A DNA stretch of 59,233 bases from Brevibacterium daeguense (GTDB lineage: Bacteria > Actinomycetota > Actinomycetes > Actinomycetales > Brevibacteriaceae): NCBI RefSeq assembly GCF_021729135.1, contig NZ_JAJTWW010000011.1, forward strand, positions 1-59,233, in the 5' to 3' direction. The position numbers and the translations under genes are program-made. How positions within the stretch are numbered: the first letter of the stretch is position 1; the number at the start of each line of letters is the position of its first letter. The notes under the pieces were generated by a model that saw nothing but the letters and a program-made list of their open reading frames with translations, did no database searches and had not been told where the DNA came from. Positions 17,058 through 26,342 of the stretch are shown here, in pieces.

Positions 17058-18104
17058 GTGCCGGTGAGCCCGCTGGCGCCTCGGGAGGGGATCTCGGCGA
17101 CCCGCCTGCGGGCGCCCGGTGGGCGCCAGACGCACGCCCTCGCCGAGGCGCCCGTGCCGGATTCCGTGGGCGCGTGGCTGCGGGGAGCGTTTCCCGAGGC
17201 GACCGACTCCGACCTGCTCGATCTCGTCACCGAGGGGCAGCTGTCGACGAGCGCCGGCGACGGGGTCGACCTCACCGATCCGGTGATCCCCGGTGAGTTC
17301 TACTGGTTCCACCGCCCGGTCCCGCCGGAGGAGCGAGTGCCCTTCGAGATCGGCATCGTCCACGAGGACTCCGAGCTGCTGGTGGTCGACAAGCCCCACT
17401 TCCTGGCGAGCACGCCGAACGGGAGATTCGTCCGCGAATGCGCGGTCACCCGGCTGCGCGTCGAACGCGATGAGCCGGACCTGGTGGCGATCCACCGGCT
17501 GGACCGGGTCACTGCGGGACTGCTCGTGCTCTCCCGCCGGCCGGCGACGCGCGGGATCTACCAGCGGCTGTTCCAGGACCGGCTGATCACCAAGACCTAC
17601 CGGGCGCTCGCGGAGCTGCCGGCGAAGGGACCCGGGACGGCCGCCTCGGGCCGGGAGTACCCCTTCGAATACGCGAGCCGCCTGGAGAAGACCAAGGGGG
17701 AGCGGCAGGTGCGCGAGGTGCCGGGTGCGCCGAATGCCGTGACGTGGATCGATCTCGTGCGGCGGTTCCGGCTGCGGGGCGGGGGTGGCGAGTGGTGGGG
17801 CGCGGCCGGCGAGCGCTGTGGTGATTCCGCAGCCCAGCAGCACGGCGGTCCCCGCTCGATCGGCGAATTCGAGCTGCGGCCGCTGACCGGCAAGACGCAC
17901 CAGCTCCGGGCGCAGCTGAACGCGCTCGGAATGCCGATCCTGGGCGATCCGGTGTATCCGATCGATGTGGCGCCGGACCCGTACGACTTCAGCAGCCCGC
18001 TGCAGCTGCTGGCCGCACGGCTGGAGTTCCGCGATCCGCTGACCGGTGAGCTGCGCGAGTTCGAGACCGGTCTGCGGCTCGCGGCGGATGCGGAACGTGC
18101 GTGA
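17058..18104 (+). CDS. RluA-family pseudouridine synthase
   Basis: A 348-residue RNA-modifying enzyme that isomerises uridine in rRNA or tRNA. The catalytic motif HRLDRVTAGLLVLSR holds the essential Asp; LVVDKPHFLASTP and the C-terminal LRPLTGKTHQLRAQLNALGMPILGDPVY are the other RluA signatures. A Gly/Trp-rich insert (about residues 235-262, RGGGGEWWGAAGE) is unusual. The GTG at 17058 is chosen for the GGGAGG ribosome binding site. The target site on RNA cannot be assigned. Confidence 0.92.
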   Translation: MPVSPLAPREGISATRLRAPGGRQTHALAEAPVPDSVGAWLRGAFPEATDSDLLDLVTEGQLSTSAGDGVDLTDPVIPGEFYWFHRPVPPEERVPFEIGIVHEDSELLVVDKPHFLASTPNGRFVRECAVTRLRVERDEPDLVAIHRLDRVTAGLLVLSRRPATRGIYQRLFQDRLITKTYRALAELPAKGPGTAASGREYPFEYASRLEKTKGERQVREVPGAPNAVTWIDLVRRFRLRGGGGEWWGAAGERCGDSAAQQHGGPRSIGEFELRPLTGKTHQLRAQLNALGMPILGDPVYPIDVAPDPYDFSSPLQLLAARLEFRDPLTGELREFETGLRLAADAERA

Positions 18105-18153
18105 CCGGGTGCCGGCAAGGGCTGGCACCCGGCCGGCACCTCGGCGGGAGTGA

Positions 18154-19800
<1,647 letters not shown>

Positions 19801-20083
19801 GCGCGCGGCACGTCGCGGTTCGAGCGGGCGGTGGTCAAGGCTGCCGGCAACGACCTCGTGGTTTGCCTGTTAGCTGCCGACGCTCATCCCGGAGGAAGGG
19901 CGATTCTCCCGCGTCGACCTGGAGCTGTGAGAGCTGACCACCTGCTTGTGTATCATGCGTTGGTCGATGCAGTTTTCGAGGTGACGACCAGGGGAGTGGC
20001 CGAATTCTCGATGATGACCCACCCTGCGGCAGGACGCTCCGGGAGCTGAACATCGGCCAGTTGTGGCGACCTTCGACCTCCGA
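19801..20083. other. Intergenic region without a recognisable gene
   Basis: Lies between guaB and the convergent end of the ptx-gntR operon. Short open frames occur on both strands but none shows a recognisable domain, ribosome binding site or leaderless promoter. Apart from the hairpin listed next nothing is seen. Confidence 0.6.
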
Positions 20084-20101
20084 CCGGGGCGGGTGCCCCG
20101 G
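20084..20101 (-). terminator. Probable terminator of the ptx-gntR operon
   Basis: CCGGGGC-GGGT-GCCCCGG, a perfect 7-bp GC hairpin with a 4-base loop, 32 bases after the gntR stop. Confidence 0.5.
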
Positions 20102-20132
20102 GCCTTCCGAGTGTGTGATCTCGATGGCGGGC

Positions 20133-20891
20133 TTACGTGTCGAAGTCGATTTCGACGCGGAATACATCAACGCGCAGCCACGAGACTGTGAGCTCCACCG
20201 GCTGGTGGTCCCGTGCGGCGGCGTCTGTCCGCGAGCGGATCGAGATGACTGGTGGCCGGCCGCTCAGCCCGAGGTGTTCGGCGACTGCGGGCGGCGCGGG
20301 ATCGATTGAGACGCCGAACCATCCGCGAACCGGTTGGAGCGCATAGTGATCAGCCAGGGTGTCGTACAGTGAAGCGGACGGATCGAGGACCTGGGGCAGG
20401 TCCGGCACCAGCTGTGTGGCGAAGAAGGACTCGGCGAAGCCGACCAGCTCATTGTCGATGTACCGGTCGCGCGAGAGCGCAAGCACCTGCCGCCTCGGTC
20501 CCATCCTCATCCGCCGCCGCACCTCGGGCGACGGAGTCTCAAGCCGCCATCCTGTTGTTCGGAGATCGGGGGTGAGCCCGGCATCGCGGACGGCTCGACT
20601 CCACGACGGCGGATGATGGCGGCTGATCGTATAGTCGACCCGGCGGGAGACATAGGTTCCGCTGCCCTGCCGCCGGCGAACGAGGTAGCGCCTCTCCAGC
20701 TCGGCCAGCGCCGCTCGCGCGGTGAGCCGGCTGACGCCGAGCTGACCGGCGAGCTCATCTTCCGATGGAAGCCGAGTCCCGACCGGCTGGTCCGCGATCT
20801 GCTCAGCGAGTGTGTCCGCCGCGGACAGGTACAACGGGACCCGAGCGGCGGACTTCTTCGACGTGACGTTGCTGCTGATGGGACTGATCAT
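20133..20891 (-). CDS. GntR/HutC-family regulator (PhnF-like), last gene of the ptx operon
   Basis: A 252-residue transcription factor: an N-terminal winged helix (about residues 20-85, VGTRLPSEDELAGQLGVSRLTARAALAELERR then QGSGTYVS) and a C-terminal UTRA ligand domain (about 100-250) typical of the HutC/PhnF branch. The ATG at 20891 overlaps the ptxD stop by four bases (ATGA), so it is cotranscribed with the phosphite genes. The likely target is the GTATAGAGG inverted repeat in front of ptxA, making it an autoregulated local repressor or sensor (inference). PhnF-type regulators commonly control phosphonate uptake; the classical Pseudomonas ptx operon is linked to a LysR-type protein instead, which makes this pairing noteworthy. 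Confidence 0.88.
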   Translation of the reverse strand: MISPISSNVTSKKSAARVPLYLSAADTLAEQIADQPVGTRLPSEDELAGQLGVSRLTARAALAELERRYLVRRRQGSGTYVSRRVDYTISRHHPPSWSRAVRDAGLTPDLRTTGWRLETPSPEVRRRMRMGPRRQVLALSRDRYIDNELVGFAESFFATQLVPDLPQVLDPSASLYDTLADHYALQPVRGWFGVSIDPAPPAVAEHLGLSGRPPVISIRSRTDAAARDHQPVELTVSWLRVDVFRVEIDFDT

Positions 20892-21985
20892 ACTGCAGGC
20901 GTCGGAACTGCGGACCCCGTGCGAGGGGGACGATTCACGGCTCCGTCGGGCACCTCGCGGGCAAGCACCTGCAGGATGGCCCTGGCAGCGTGCTCCTCGA
21001 TCTGAATCCGAGCTGACGCCACAGCTGACCCGAGGTGCGGCGTGAGGAGAGTCCGGTCCGGCATCGCGACGAGATCCTCGGGGACCCCGGCAGGTCGGTC
21101 CGACCGCGAGAGGTCCTCGAACTCGAACACGTCGGCGGCGAATCCGCCGAGATGCCCGCAGCGGAGCAGCTCGGCCACGGCGGACTCGTCCACCACCGAA
21201 CCGCGGCCGACGTTCACGAGCAGCGACCCCGGCCGCATCGATTCCAGTCGGCGGCGGTCGAGCAGGTGAAGGGTGTGCGCGTTCAGTGGAGCGCAGACCA
21301 CGACGGAGTCACTGCGCTCCAGCAGCTCCGATAGCTCCACGCGCTCCATCTCCGGCCCCTCCTCGCCGGCGGAGGACACCGGTGCAGGGTCGCTGCAGAG
21401 TATGGTCGCCTCGAAGCCCCTGAGCAGCCGAGCCACGGCCCGGCCCAGGCGTCCCGCGCCCACGAGGCCGATCGTCGACCCCACGAGGGTCGTTCCGTAG
21501 AGCGTCGGCCGCCATCCCGCTCGTCCCGCTCGCACCGATCGGTCTCCCGCGGGGATGTTCCGTGCAAGTCCAATGAGCAGTCCGGCCGCGAGTTCGGCGG
21601 TGGGCTCGGTGAGAAGGTCCTCGACCCGCGTGACCCAGATTCCGCGTTCCGTGCATGCGTCGACGTCGATGTTGTCGTGTCCCTTGAGGGCGCCGGCGAC
21701 CACTTGCAGGCGCGGGCATTCGTCGAGGAACTCTGCGGTGATCCGGTCAGGCATGAAGGCCATGAGGCCGTCGGCTCCCGCAGCTCTGCGTCGCAGCTCG
21801 GATGGAGGGAGGCTTTCGTCGCTCTGGTTCGCGATCACCTCGCAGCTGGTGCTGAGCATATCGAGTATCGGGCGATGCACGCGGTGTGTGAGGACCACGA
21901 CAGGGCGACGGCCCATGTCCGCAGGCGGCACGTCAGTCGCGAGCCGGTCCATTGATGGTGCATCCATCGGGTGTGTGTCTGTCAT
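20888..21985 (-). CDS. ptxD: Phosphite dehydrogenase PtxD
   Basis: Predicted NAD-dependent phosphite dehydrogenase, oxidising phosphite to phosphate; a D-2-hydroxyacid dehydrogenase-fold enzyme of 365 residues. Compared from memory with Pseudomonas stutzeri PtxD, the sequence runs colinear from VLTHRVH and all reported active-site residues are present: Met78, Lys101 (ALKG), Trp158 and Tyr163 (GWRPTLYG), Arg261 (NVGRGSVVDE), Glu290 (FEFED), His317 and Ser320 (TPHLGSAV) and Arg326. The Rossmann motif is GLVGAGRLG (173-181). Asp199 at the end of the second strand favours NAD over NADP. The ATG at 21985 overlaps the ptxC stop by four bases and has AAGAGG upstream; it adds about 24 residues compared with the Pseudomonas protein, so an internal start such as Met24 is possible. 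The match extends outside generic dehydrogenase motifs, so PtxD is favoured strongly over a general hydroxyacid dehydrogenase. Confidence 0.93.
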   Translation of the reverse strand: MTDTHPMDAPSMDRLATDVPPADMGRRPVVVLTHRVHRPILDMLSTSCEVIANQSDESLPPSELRRRAAGADGLMAFMPDRITAEFLDECPRLQVVAGALKGHDNIDVDACTERGIWVTRVEDLLTEPTAELAAGLLIGLARNIPAGDRSVRAGRAGWRPTLYGTTLVGSTIGLVGAGRLGRAVARLLRGFEATILCSDPAPVSSAGEEGPEMERVELSELLERSDSVVVCAPLNAHTLHLLDRRRLESMRPGSLLVNVGRGSVVDESAVAELLRCGHLGGFAADVFEFEDLSRSDRPAGVPEDLVAMPDRTLLTPHLGSAVASARIQIEEHAARAILQVLAREVPDGAVNRPPRTGSAVPTPAV

Positions 21986-22833
21986 TGGAACCTCTTTCGC
22001 AGCGCTCCGCCGAGGGCGTCGACCAGGGTGACTGTTGCAAGGATGACGAGCAGGATCGCGGCGACCTCGTCGTATTGGAGGGTGCGGAGGGCGGCGATGA
22101 GCTCGAAGCCGATGCCGCCTGCGCCGACGACGCCCACGACCACCGAGGCTCGGAAGTTGAGCTCCCAGCGGTAGACCGTAGTGTCGGCCAGCTGCGGCAG
22201 CACCTGCGGCAGGATGCCGTGCAGGATCACCTGGGCGGGGCCGGCTCCGGTTGCGCGAGCCGCCTCTACTGGGGCCTGATCGGCGTGTTCTATCGCCTCG
22301 GCGAAGAACTTGCCGACCATGCCGGCGGAGTGGATCCCCAGCGCCAGCGCGCCGGGCAGCGCCCCGAAACCGACTGCCGCGACGAAGACGATAGCCATGA
22401 TCAGCTCCGGCACCGAGCGCAGCACGTTGAGGATCAGCCGGGCGACCCAGTAGACAGCCGGGTGCGGCGAGGTATTGCGCGCGCCGAGCAGCGCGAGCGG
22501 AACGGAGAGCAGCACCGCCAGCGCGGTGGCCGCGATGCTCATGGTCATCGAGTCCCACAGCGGTCCCCACCAGTTGTTGAGGTTGCTGAAGTCCGGCACC
22601 CACATCTCGCTCAGCAGATCGGCGATATCTGCCAGGCCGGTAATCATGCGCGTGCCGTCGAGCAGTCCCACGACCCACGCGCTCACCAGCACGACGACGA
22701 GGACCAGACCGGTGGAGGCAGCCGAGCGCTGCCAGCCGGACCGTGCCCGCTTGGATACCTGCAGGAACTCCTGCTCGCGCGGGTCGTCGAGCGGTCCGTC
22801 AGCCAAGCGGATGTCTGCTGTGCTGGTGCTCAC
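21982..22833 (-). CDS. ptxC: Phosphite/phosphonate ABC transporter permease
   Basis: A 283-residue PhnE/PtxC-type inner-membrane permease. Six hydrophobic spans are visible; the ABC permease coupling loop is EAARATGAGPAQVILHGILPQVLPQ, and NVLRSVPELIMAIVFVAAVGFG is the typical PhnE stretch. The GTG at 22833 is chosen because it overlaps the ptxB stop (GTGA) and starts the normal-length protein; the open frame extends further but only through basic out-of-frame sequence. It overlaps ptxD by four bases. Called ptxC because the dehydrogenase partner indicates phosphite as substrate; phnE by family. Confidence 0.92.
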   Translation of the reverse strand: MSTSTADIRLADGPLDDPREQEFLQVSKRARSGWQRSAASTGLVLVVVLVSAWVVGLLDGTRMITGLADIADLLSEMWVPDFSNLNNWWGPLWDSMTMSIAATALAVLLSVPLALLGARNTSPHPAVYWVARLILNVLRSVPELIMAIVFVAAVGFGALPGALALGIHSAGMVGKFFAEAIEHADQAPVEAARATGAGPAQVILHGILPQVLPQLADTTVYRWELNFRASVVVGVVGAGGIGFELIAALRTLQYDEVAAILLVILATVTLVDALGGALRKRFQ

Positions 22834-23726
22834 TGGTAGTCCTCCAGGTCGATGTCGAGCAGCGGCGCGAGTTCGCGCACGGCGTCGTAGTCGGAGTCGG
22901 TGACCTCTTCGAATCCGGCGGCGTCGAACGCTTCGAGCACGGCGGGATCGTCGAGCTCCAGGAATGTCGTCCGCAGATTCTCCTTGAGGTCTTCGGAGAG
23001 GTTCGACTGCATGGTCCACGGATAGTTGGCGTACGGTTCGGATTCCTGGACCTTGACGACCGTCTCGGAGTCGATGAGGCCCTCCTCGGCCATGCGCTCG
23101 TAGATGGGCAGGCTCATGCCCCCTGCATCCGCGTTGCCGTTCTGGACCGCTAGGGCCACCGAGTCATGAGAGCCGACGTGCTGTTCTTCGTAGTCGCCGT
23201 GGTCCACTCGCAGGTCCGCCTCCTCGGCGAGCATCGCCTTGGGAATGAGATGACTGGACGTGCTCGCCTGGTCTCCCCACGCGACGGTCTTGCCAGCGAC
23301 GTCCCCGAGAGTCTCGATCCCGGAATCGGCGTTCGCGATGAACACCGACTGGTAGGTGGGATCCTCGCCCTCGACTTCCTGCAGGGCGGCGAAGGGCTCG
23401 ATGTCGGCCTTCTCCTGGGCGAGGACGTACGACAACGGACCGAAATAACCGAGTTCGAGGCGGCCATGGGCCATCGCCTCGATCATCGAGGAGTAGTCGG
23501 TCGTCACCACGAGCTCGACCTCCAGCCCCAGTTGCTCTTCCAGGTGCTCTTTGAGGGGTTCGTTGTTCTTGATGACCTCGGAGGCGTTCTCATCGGGCAG
23601 CAGCGCAACTCGAAGGGTCTCTGGGGCGGCGGCGGCATCCGAACTGGCACCGCAGCCGGAGAGGAGAAGGGCAGAGGCGGTCAGTGCTGCCGTCACGGCA
23701 GCGGTGAGGCGGGGGCGTCCGAGCAT
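22830..23726 (-). CDS. ptxB: Phosphite/phosphonate ABC transporter substrate-binding lipoprotein
   Basis: A 298-residue PhnD/PtxB-family binding protein with a lipoprotein signal: basic start, hydrophobic stretch and lipobox LLSGC with Cys25. The mature domain opens with LRVALLPDENASEV and contains the oxyanion-binding segments typical of PhnD/PtxB, YFGPLSYVLA, WGDQASTSSHLIPKAML and GSHDSVALAVQNGNADAG, which hold Ser, Thr, His and Asp ligands for the small tetrahedral anion. The ribosome binding site is GGAG. Lies 80 bases after ptxA and overlaps ptxC. Family members split between phosphonate, phosphite and hypophosphite binders; the ptxD partner suggests phosphite here. Confidence 0.93.
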   Translation of the reverse strand: MLGRPRLTAAVTAALTASALLLSGCGASSDAAAAPETLRVALLPDENASEVIKNNEPLKEHLEEQLGLEVELVVTTDYSSMIEAMAHGRLELGYFGPLSYVLAQEKADIEPFAALQEVEGEDPTYQSVFIANADSGIETLGDVAGKTVAWGDQASTSSHLIPKAMLAEEADLRVDHGDYEEQHVGSHDSVALAVQNGNADAGGMSLPIYERMAEEGLIDSETVVKVQESEPYANYPWTMQSNLSEDLKENLRTTFLELDDPAVLEAFDAAGFEEVTDSDYDAVRELAPLLDIDLEDYQ

Positions 23727-23806
23727 TTGCTTTTCACTCCTATTGTGTCGATCGAAGGTGATCGTGATGGGATTCTTTTCGGTTGCAGGGTGGCTGGTGG
23801 GCGGTG

Positions 23807-24604
23807 TCAGAGGCGTTCGGCAGCGACGCGGTCTTCTGCGAGCTCGGACTGGTCGGAAATCTGCGATTCGTCCTGGGTGCCCTCGTAGATCACACGGAGG
23901 TCGTCCTCGGTGACGTCGGCGGCGGGACCGTCGTAGACGATCTGTCCGTGCGCGAGGCCGACGATGCGGTCGGCATGCGCGAGCGCGAGATCAACCTGAT
24001 GGAGGCTCGCGACAAGAGTGATTCCGCTCTCCTGGCAGACGCGGCGCAGCAGCTCCATGACACGGCGGGCAGTGGCGGGATCGAGGCTTGCGACGGGTTC
24101 ATCGGCAAGGATCAAATCTGGCTGCTGGGCAAGTGCGCGGGCGATCCCCACGCGCTGCTGCATCCCGCCGCTGAGGTTGTCGACCCTGGTAAGAGCCTTG
24201 TCCAGCAGACCGACACGGTCGAGTGCCTCGAGGGCGATGCGCTCGTCGGCGCGGCCGAACGGCAGGAGGCTGCGCCAGAAGCCGTGATAACCGACCCGGC
24301 CGAGCAGCACATTGCGCAGTGCCGTGTAGCGCGGGATGAGCTGGTGGTGCTGGAACACCATGCCGGTGCGCCGGCGATGTCGTCGCAGGTCGCGGCGCGA
24401 TTCGAGCGATGACACGCCGCTCGCTCGCACTGCTCCCGTGCTCGGCTTCACGAGCAGATTCATGCACCGCAGCAGCGTGGACTTCCCGGCTCCCGACGGG
24501 CCGAGGAGTACGGTGACTCTCCCGGCCTCAATCGAGAGGTCCGTGGGTGCCAAAGCCTGCACGCCGCCCTTGTAGGTCTTACTGACGTCGACGAGTTCGA
24601 TCAT
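23807..24604 (-). CDS. ptxA: Phosphite/phosphonate ABC transporter ATPase, first gene of the ptx operon
   Basis: A 265-residue PhnC/PtxA-type ATPase that powers uptake. Walker A GPSGAGKST (35-43), Q-loop VFQHHQLIPR, signature LSGGMQQR (144-151), Walker B LILADEP (164-170) and the H-loop ASLHQVD are all intact. The ATG at 24604 has GAGGA seven bases upstream, a site that coincides with one arm of the operator. First gene of ptxABCD-gntR; all later junctions except ptxA-ptxB overlap by four bases, so the operon is tightly packed. Confidence 0.94.
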   Translation of the reverse strand: MIELVDVSKTYKGGVQALAPTDLSIEAGRVTVLLGPSGAGKSTLLRCMNLLVKPSTGAVRASGVSSLESRRDLRRHRRRTGMVFQHHQLIPRYTALRNVLLGRVGYHGFWRSLLPFGRADERIALEALDRVGLLDKALTRVDNLSGGMQQRVGIARALAQQPDLILADEPVASLDPATARRVMELLRRVCQESGITLVASLHQVDLALAHADRIVGLAHGQIVYDGPAADVTEDDLRVIYEGTQDESQISDQSELAEDRVAAERL

Positions 24605-24610
24605 GTGAAG

Positions 24611-24653
24611 TCCTCTATACGACTACCGATTTCGTCTGCAAAGGTATAGAGGA
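24611..24653 (-). promoter_or_regulatory. Perfect 10-bp inverted repeat, predicted GntR operator of the ptx operon
   Basis: TCCTCTATAC (24611-24620) and GTATAGAGGA (24644-24653) are exact complements separated by 23 bases. Each arm contains GTATAGAG, one base off the GTnTAnAC core of HutC-subfamily operators. On the transcribed strand one arm supplies the ptxA ribosome binding site and the other overlaps the best -10 candidate, TATACC (24648-24643), so binding would shut off the operon. Confidence 0.72.
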
Positions 24654-24673
24654 ATTACGAACGTCGTGAGGGG

Positions 24674-24706
24674 CGCCGGGCAACGGCTCGTGAACCGAGG
24701 GCGAAC
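24674..24706 (-). promoter_or_regulatory. PHO-box-like triple direct repeat upstream of ptxA
   Basis: Read on the minus strand, three adjacent 11-base units GTTCGCCCTCG, GTTCACGAGCC and GTTGCCCGGCG follow each other without a gap. The head GTTCA and the 11-base period match the PhoP-binding PHO box described in Streptomyces (direct repeats related to GTTCACC). The block ends 25 bases before the -10 candidate, where an activator should sit. Inference from pattern only. Confidence 0.55.
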
Positions 24707-24779
24707 AGCGCATTCTGGTGAGCTTCCGTTGACGACGCGTCCATCAGAGGGGCAAGACCGGATGGAAGGCTGGCTGTCT

Positions 24780-25150
24780 ATGCCATCCTTCACCTCCGAC
24801 CCAGTCTCCGATCTGGTGATCGGCCACGCGGTCGCTGTGCTGCCCGGCGGGGTGTCGCTCTCGATCCCTCGTTCGCCGTCGCGTCCGCGGGTGCGCGGCT
24901 TCGTGCGGCAGGCATCACCACCGCGTTCCACGGGGTGGCATTCCAGGAACGGTCGATCGTGGGAAGGCCGATCGATTCGCCCGCAGCGTCCGAGCTCTCG
25001 GGAGCACTTCGTCGCACCGACGACACTCAGGTTGATCATCAGGTTCGCGCCGTTGATCTGACGAAGACCGGGATCATCGATTACGAGATGGGCGGTGTCG
25101 TCGATTGCATCGAGCATCGAGGCGGGCAGGTGACAGGCGCAGTCGCTCAG
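24780..25150 (+). pseudogene. Decayed phnM-like phosphonate amidohydrolase
   Basis: Two fragments in different frames read like an actinobacterial PhnM (alpha-D-ribose 1-methylphosphonate 5-triphosphate diphosphatase). Frame 1 from the ATG at 24780 gives SDLVIGHAVAVLPGGV, the usual amidohydrolase N-terminal strand. About 24850 the similarity moves to another frame: ARLRAAGITTAFHGVAF, then ERSIVGRPIDSPAASEL and RRTDDTQVDHQV. The roughly 40 residues that should hold the first metal-binding HxD region are missing between them, and the sequence decays before 25.15 kb. A GGAAGG ribosome binding site still precedes the ATG. It is divergent from ptxA across the shared operator. Call is based on recognised sequence style, not on a search. 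Confidence 0.55.
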
Positions 25151-25182
25151 ATCCCGCTCGAGAAAGCGACGTGCTCAGCGAC

Positions 25183-25992
25183 CTACTTCCGGACGCGGCG
25201 GTAGAGGGACTCCTGTGCGACGGAGGCGACCAGAGTCCCGTCCAGGGCGGTCATGTCGCCACCGTAGAGGCCTCTGCCGCGGGCGGCGGAGCGCGGTGCG
25301 AAGTCGGTGAGCACCCAGTCATTCATGTCGACCGGGCGATGGAACCAGATCGCGTGGTCCAAGCTCGACATCGACTTGTACTCGTCCGTGTTGTACGAGC
25401 CCAGACCGCTGCCGATGTCGGACAGATAGGTCAGCGCGCAGGTGTGCATGAGCTGCGAGTCGCCCAGCTCCTCGGTGCATCGCGCCCAGAAGCGCATCGG
25501 GTAGTCAGGCGCTGGCCGGACCTGATCGGTGCTGCGTCCCTCGAATGCGAACATGCGAGGAATGATCGTCGGTGCGCCCAGCCGGACGGCCGACTGCTGC
25601 GCCGCGGTCGGTTCGTGCAGATCCGGGCTCTCCTCGCCGATGGTGAAGGACGCCGACATGTTGAAGATCACCTGCCCGCCCTGCAGGGCGACCACCCGGC
25701 GTGCGGAGTAGGACCGGCCGTCGCGGTCCCGGAACACCTGGAACACCGTGGGCCGCGAGGCATTGCCGGGTCGAAGGAAGTAGCCGTGCAGCGAATGCGG
25801 TGCGCGGTCCTCGTCGACGGTGAGCGCTGCCGCGAGCAGAGACTGCGCCGCCACCTGTCCACCGTAGAGCGCGTAGGGCTCTTCGAACACGTATCCGGCG
25901 CGGTAGATGTTGGTGTCGATCTCCTCGAGTTCCATCATCTCCAGGAACGAGCCCTCCAGAGGCTCGGCGTTGCTGAACAGCACATCGCCCAT
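25183..25992 (-). CDS. tesB: Acyl-CoA thioesterase II (TesB family)
   Basis: A 269-residue double hot-dog thioesterase hydrolysing acyl-CoA to free acid and CoA. The N-terminal hot-dog includes LYGGQVAAQSLLAAALTV and PHSLHGYFLRPG; the C-terminal one has the catalytic-type Asp in MSSLDHAIWFHRPV and ends LVASVAQESLYRR, both family hallmarks. The ATG at 25992 is chosen for its AAAGGA ribosome binding site; the frame runs on upstream through the 15-bp repeats, which are in frame but not part of the family. Likely works with the acyl-CoA ligases and dehydrogenase of this region, but it is transcribed on its own. Confidence 0.92.
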   Translation of the reverse strand: MGDVLFSNAEPLEGSFLEMMELEEIDTNIYRAGYVFEEPYALYGGQVAAQSLLAAALTVDEDRAPHSLHGYFLRPGNASRPTVFQVFRDRDGRSYSARRVVALQGGQVIFNMSASFTIGEESPDLHEPTAAQQSAVRLGAPTIIPRMFAFEGRSTDQVRPAPDYPMRFWARCTEELGDSQLMHTCALTYLSDIGSGLGSYNTDEYKSMSSLDHAIWFHRPVDMNDWVLTDFAPRSAARGRGLYGGDMTALDGTLVASVAQESLYRRVRK

Positions 25993-26032
25993 GGCGCTTC
26001 CTTTCCCAGACACTGGAATCGAATCCTTCGCA

Positions 26033-26107
26033 AACACTGAACCGGCGGGCACTGCACCGGCAAACACTGAACCGGCGGACACTCAACCGGCAAACACTGA
26101 ACCGATA
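26033..26107. repeat. Five tandem copies of a 15-bp unit
   Basis: Units at 26033, 26048, 26063, 26078 and 26093: AACACTGAACCGGCG alternating with GGCACTGCACCGGCA or GACACTCAACCGGCA, so there is a 30-bp higher-order period. Located between tesB and the TPP riboswitch. A degenerate copy may begin near 26009. Not coding in any supported gene. Confidence 0.85.
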
Positions 26108-26203
26108 GTAGACGGGGGATCGCCGGTGCCTGCGGGCGGTCCCGCCGTTCGCAGGCACCGGCCGGTGAGCACCCGCACCATATGACACCCATTCCAGCCC
26201 TGG

Positions 26204-26209
26204 TAGGGT
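26204..26209 (+). promoter_or_regulatory. -10 box of the thiMED promoter
   Basis: TAGGGT about a dozen bases before the first base of the TPP riboswitch, the right distance for a start site at about 26216. Confidence 0.5.
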
Positions 26210-26221
26210 ATTCGCCAGTGA

Positions 26222-26338
26222 CATGGGGTGCTCGGCACCCGATCGCCGCGGCATGAACATCGGAACAGCCGCAGCGAGAGGACGCCGGGCTGAGATCACA
26301 CCCATCGAACCTGATCTGGTTAAATCTAGCGAAGGGAT
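26222..26338 (+). ncRNA. TPP riboswitch (THI element)
   Basis: Contains the conserved core elements in order: GGGGTGCTCGGC near the 5' end, GCTGAGATCACACCC, then GAACCTGATCTGG and TTAAATCTAGCGAAGGGA at the 3' end. These are the pyrimidine- and pyrophosphate-sensor sequences of THI elements. The GAAGGGA end doubles as the ribosome binding site of thiM, so TPP binding would hide it (translational control). Confidence 0.95.
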
Positions 26339-26342
26339 TGTC

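Noticed and set aside
19831..20049. Small plus-strand open frame between guaB and gntR
   Set aside because: No domain, no start signal and no supporting context.
20888..21985. Annotation of ptxD as phosphoglycerate or other 2-hydroxyacid dehydrogenase
   Set aside because: Similarity to PtxD extends over the whole length, including the substrate-site residues, and the gene sits directly after a PhnCDE/PtxABC-type transporter.
24623..25117. Minus-strand open frame of 164 codons upstream of ptxA
   Set aside because: It runs through the ptx promoter region and the phnM remnant, has no family features and no ribosome binding site.
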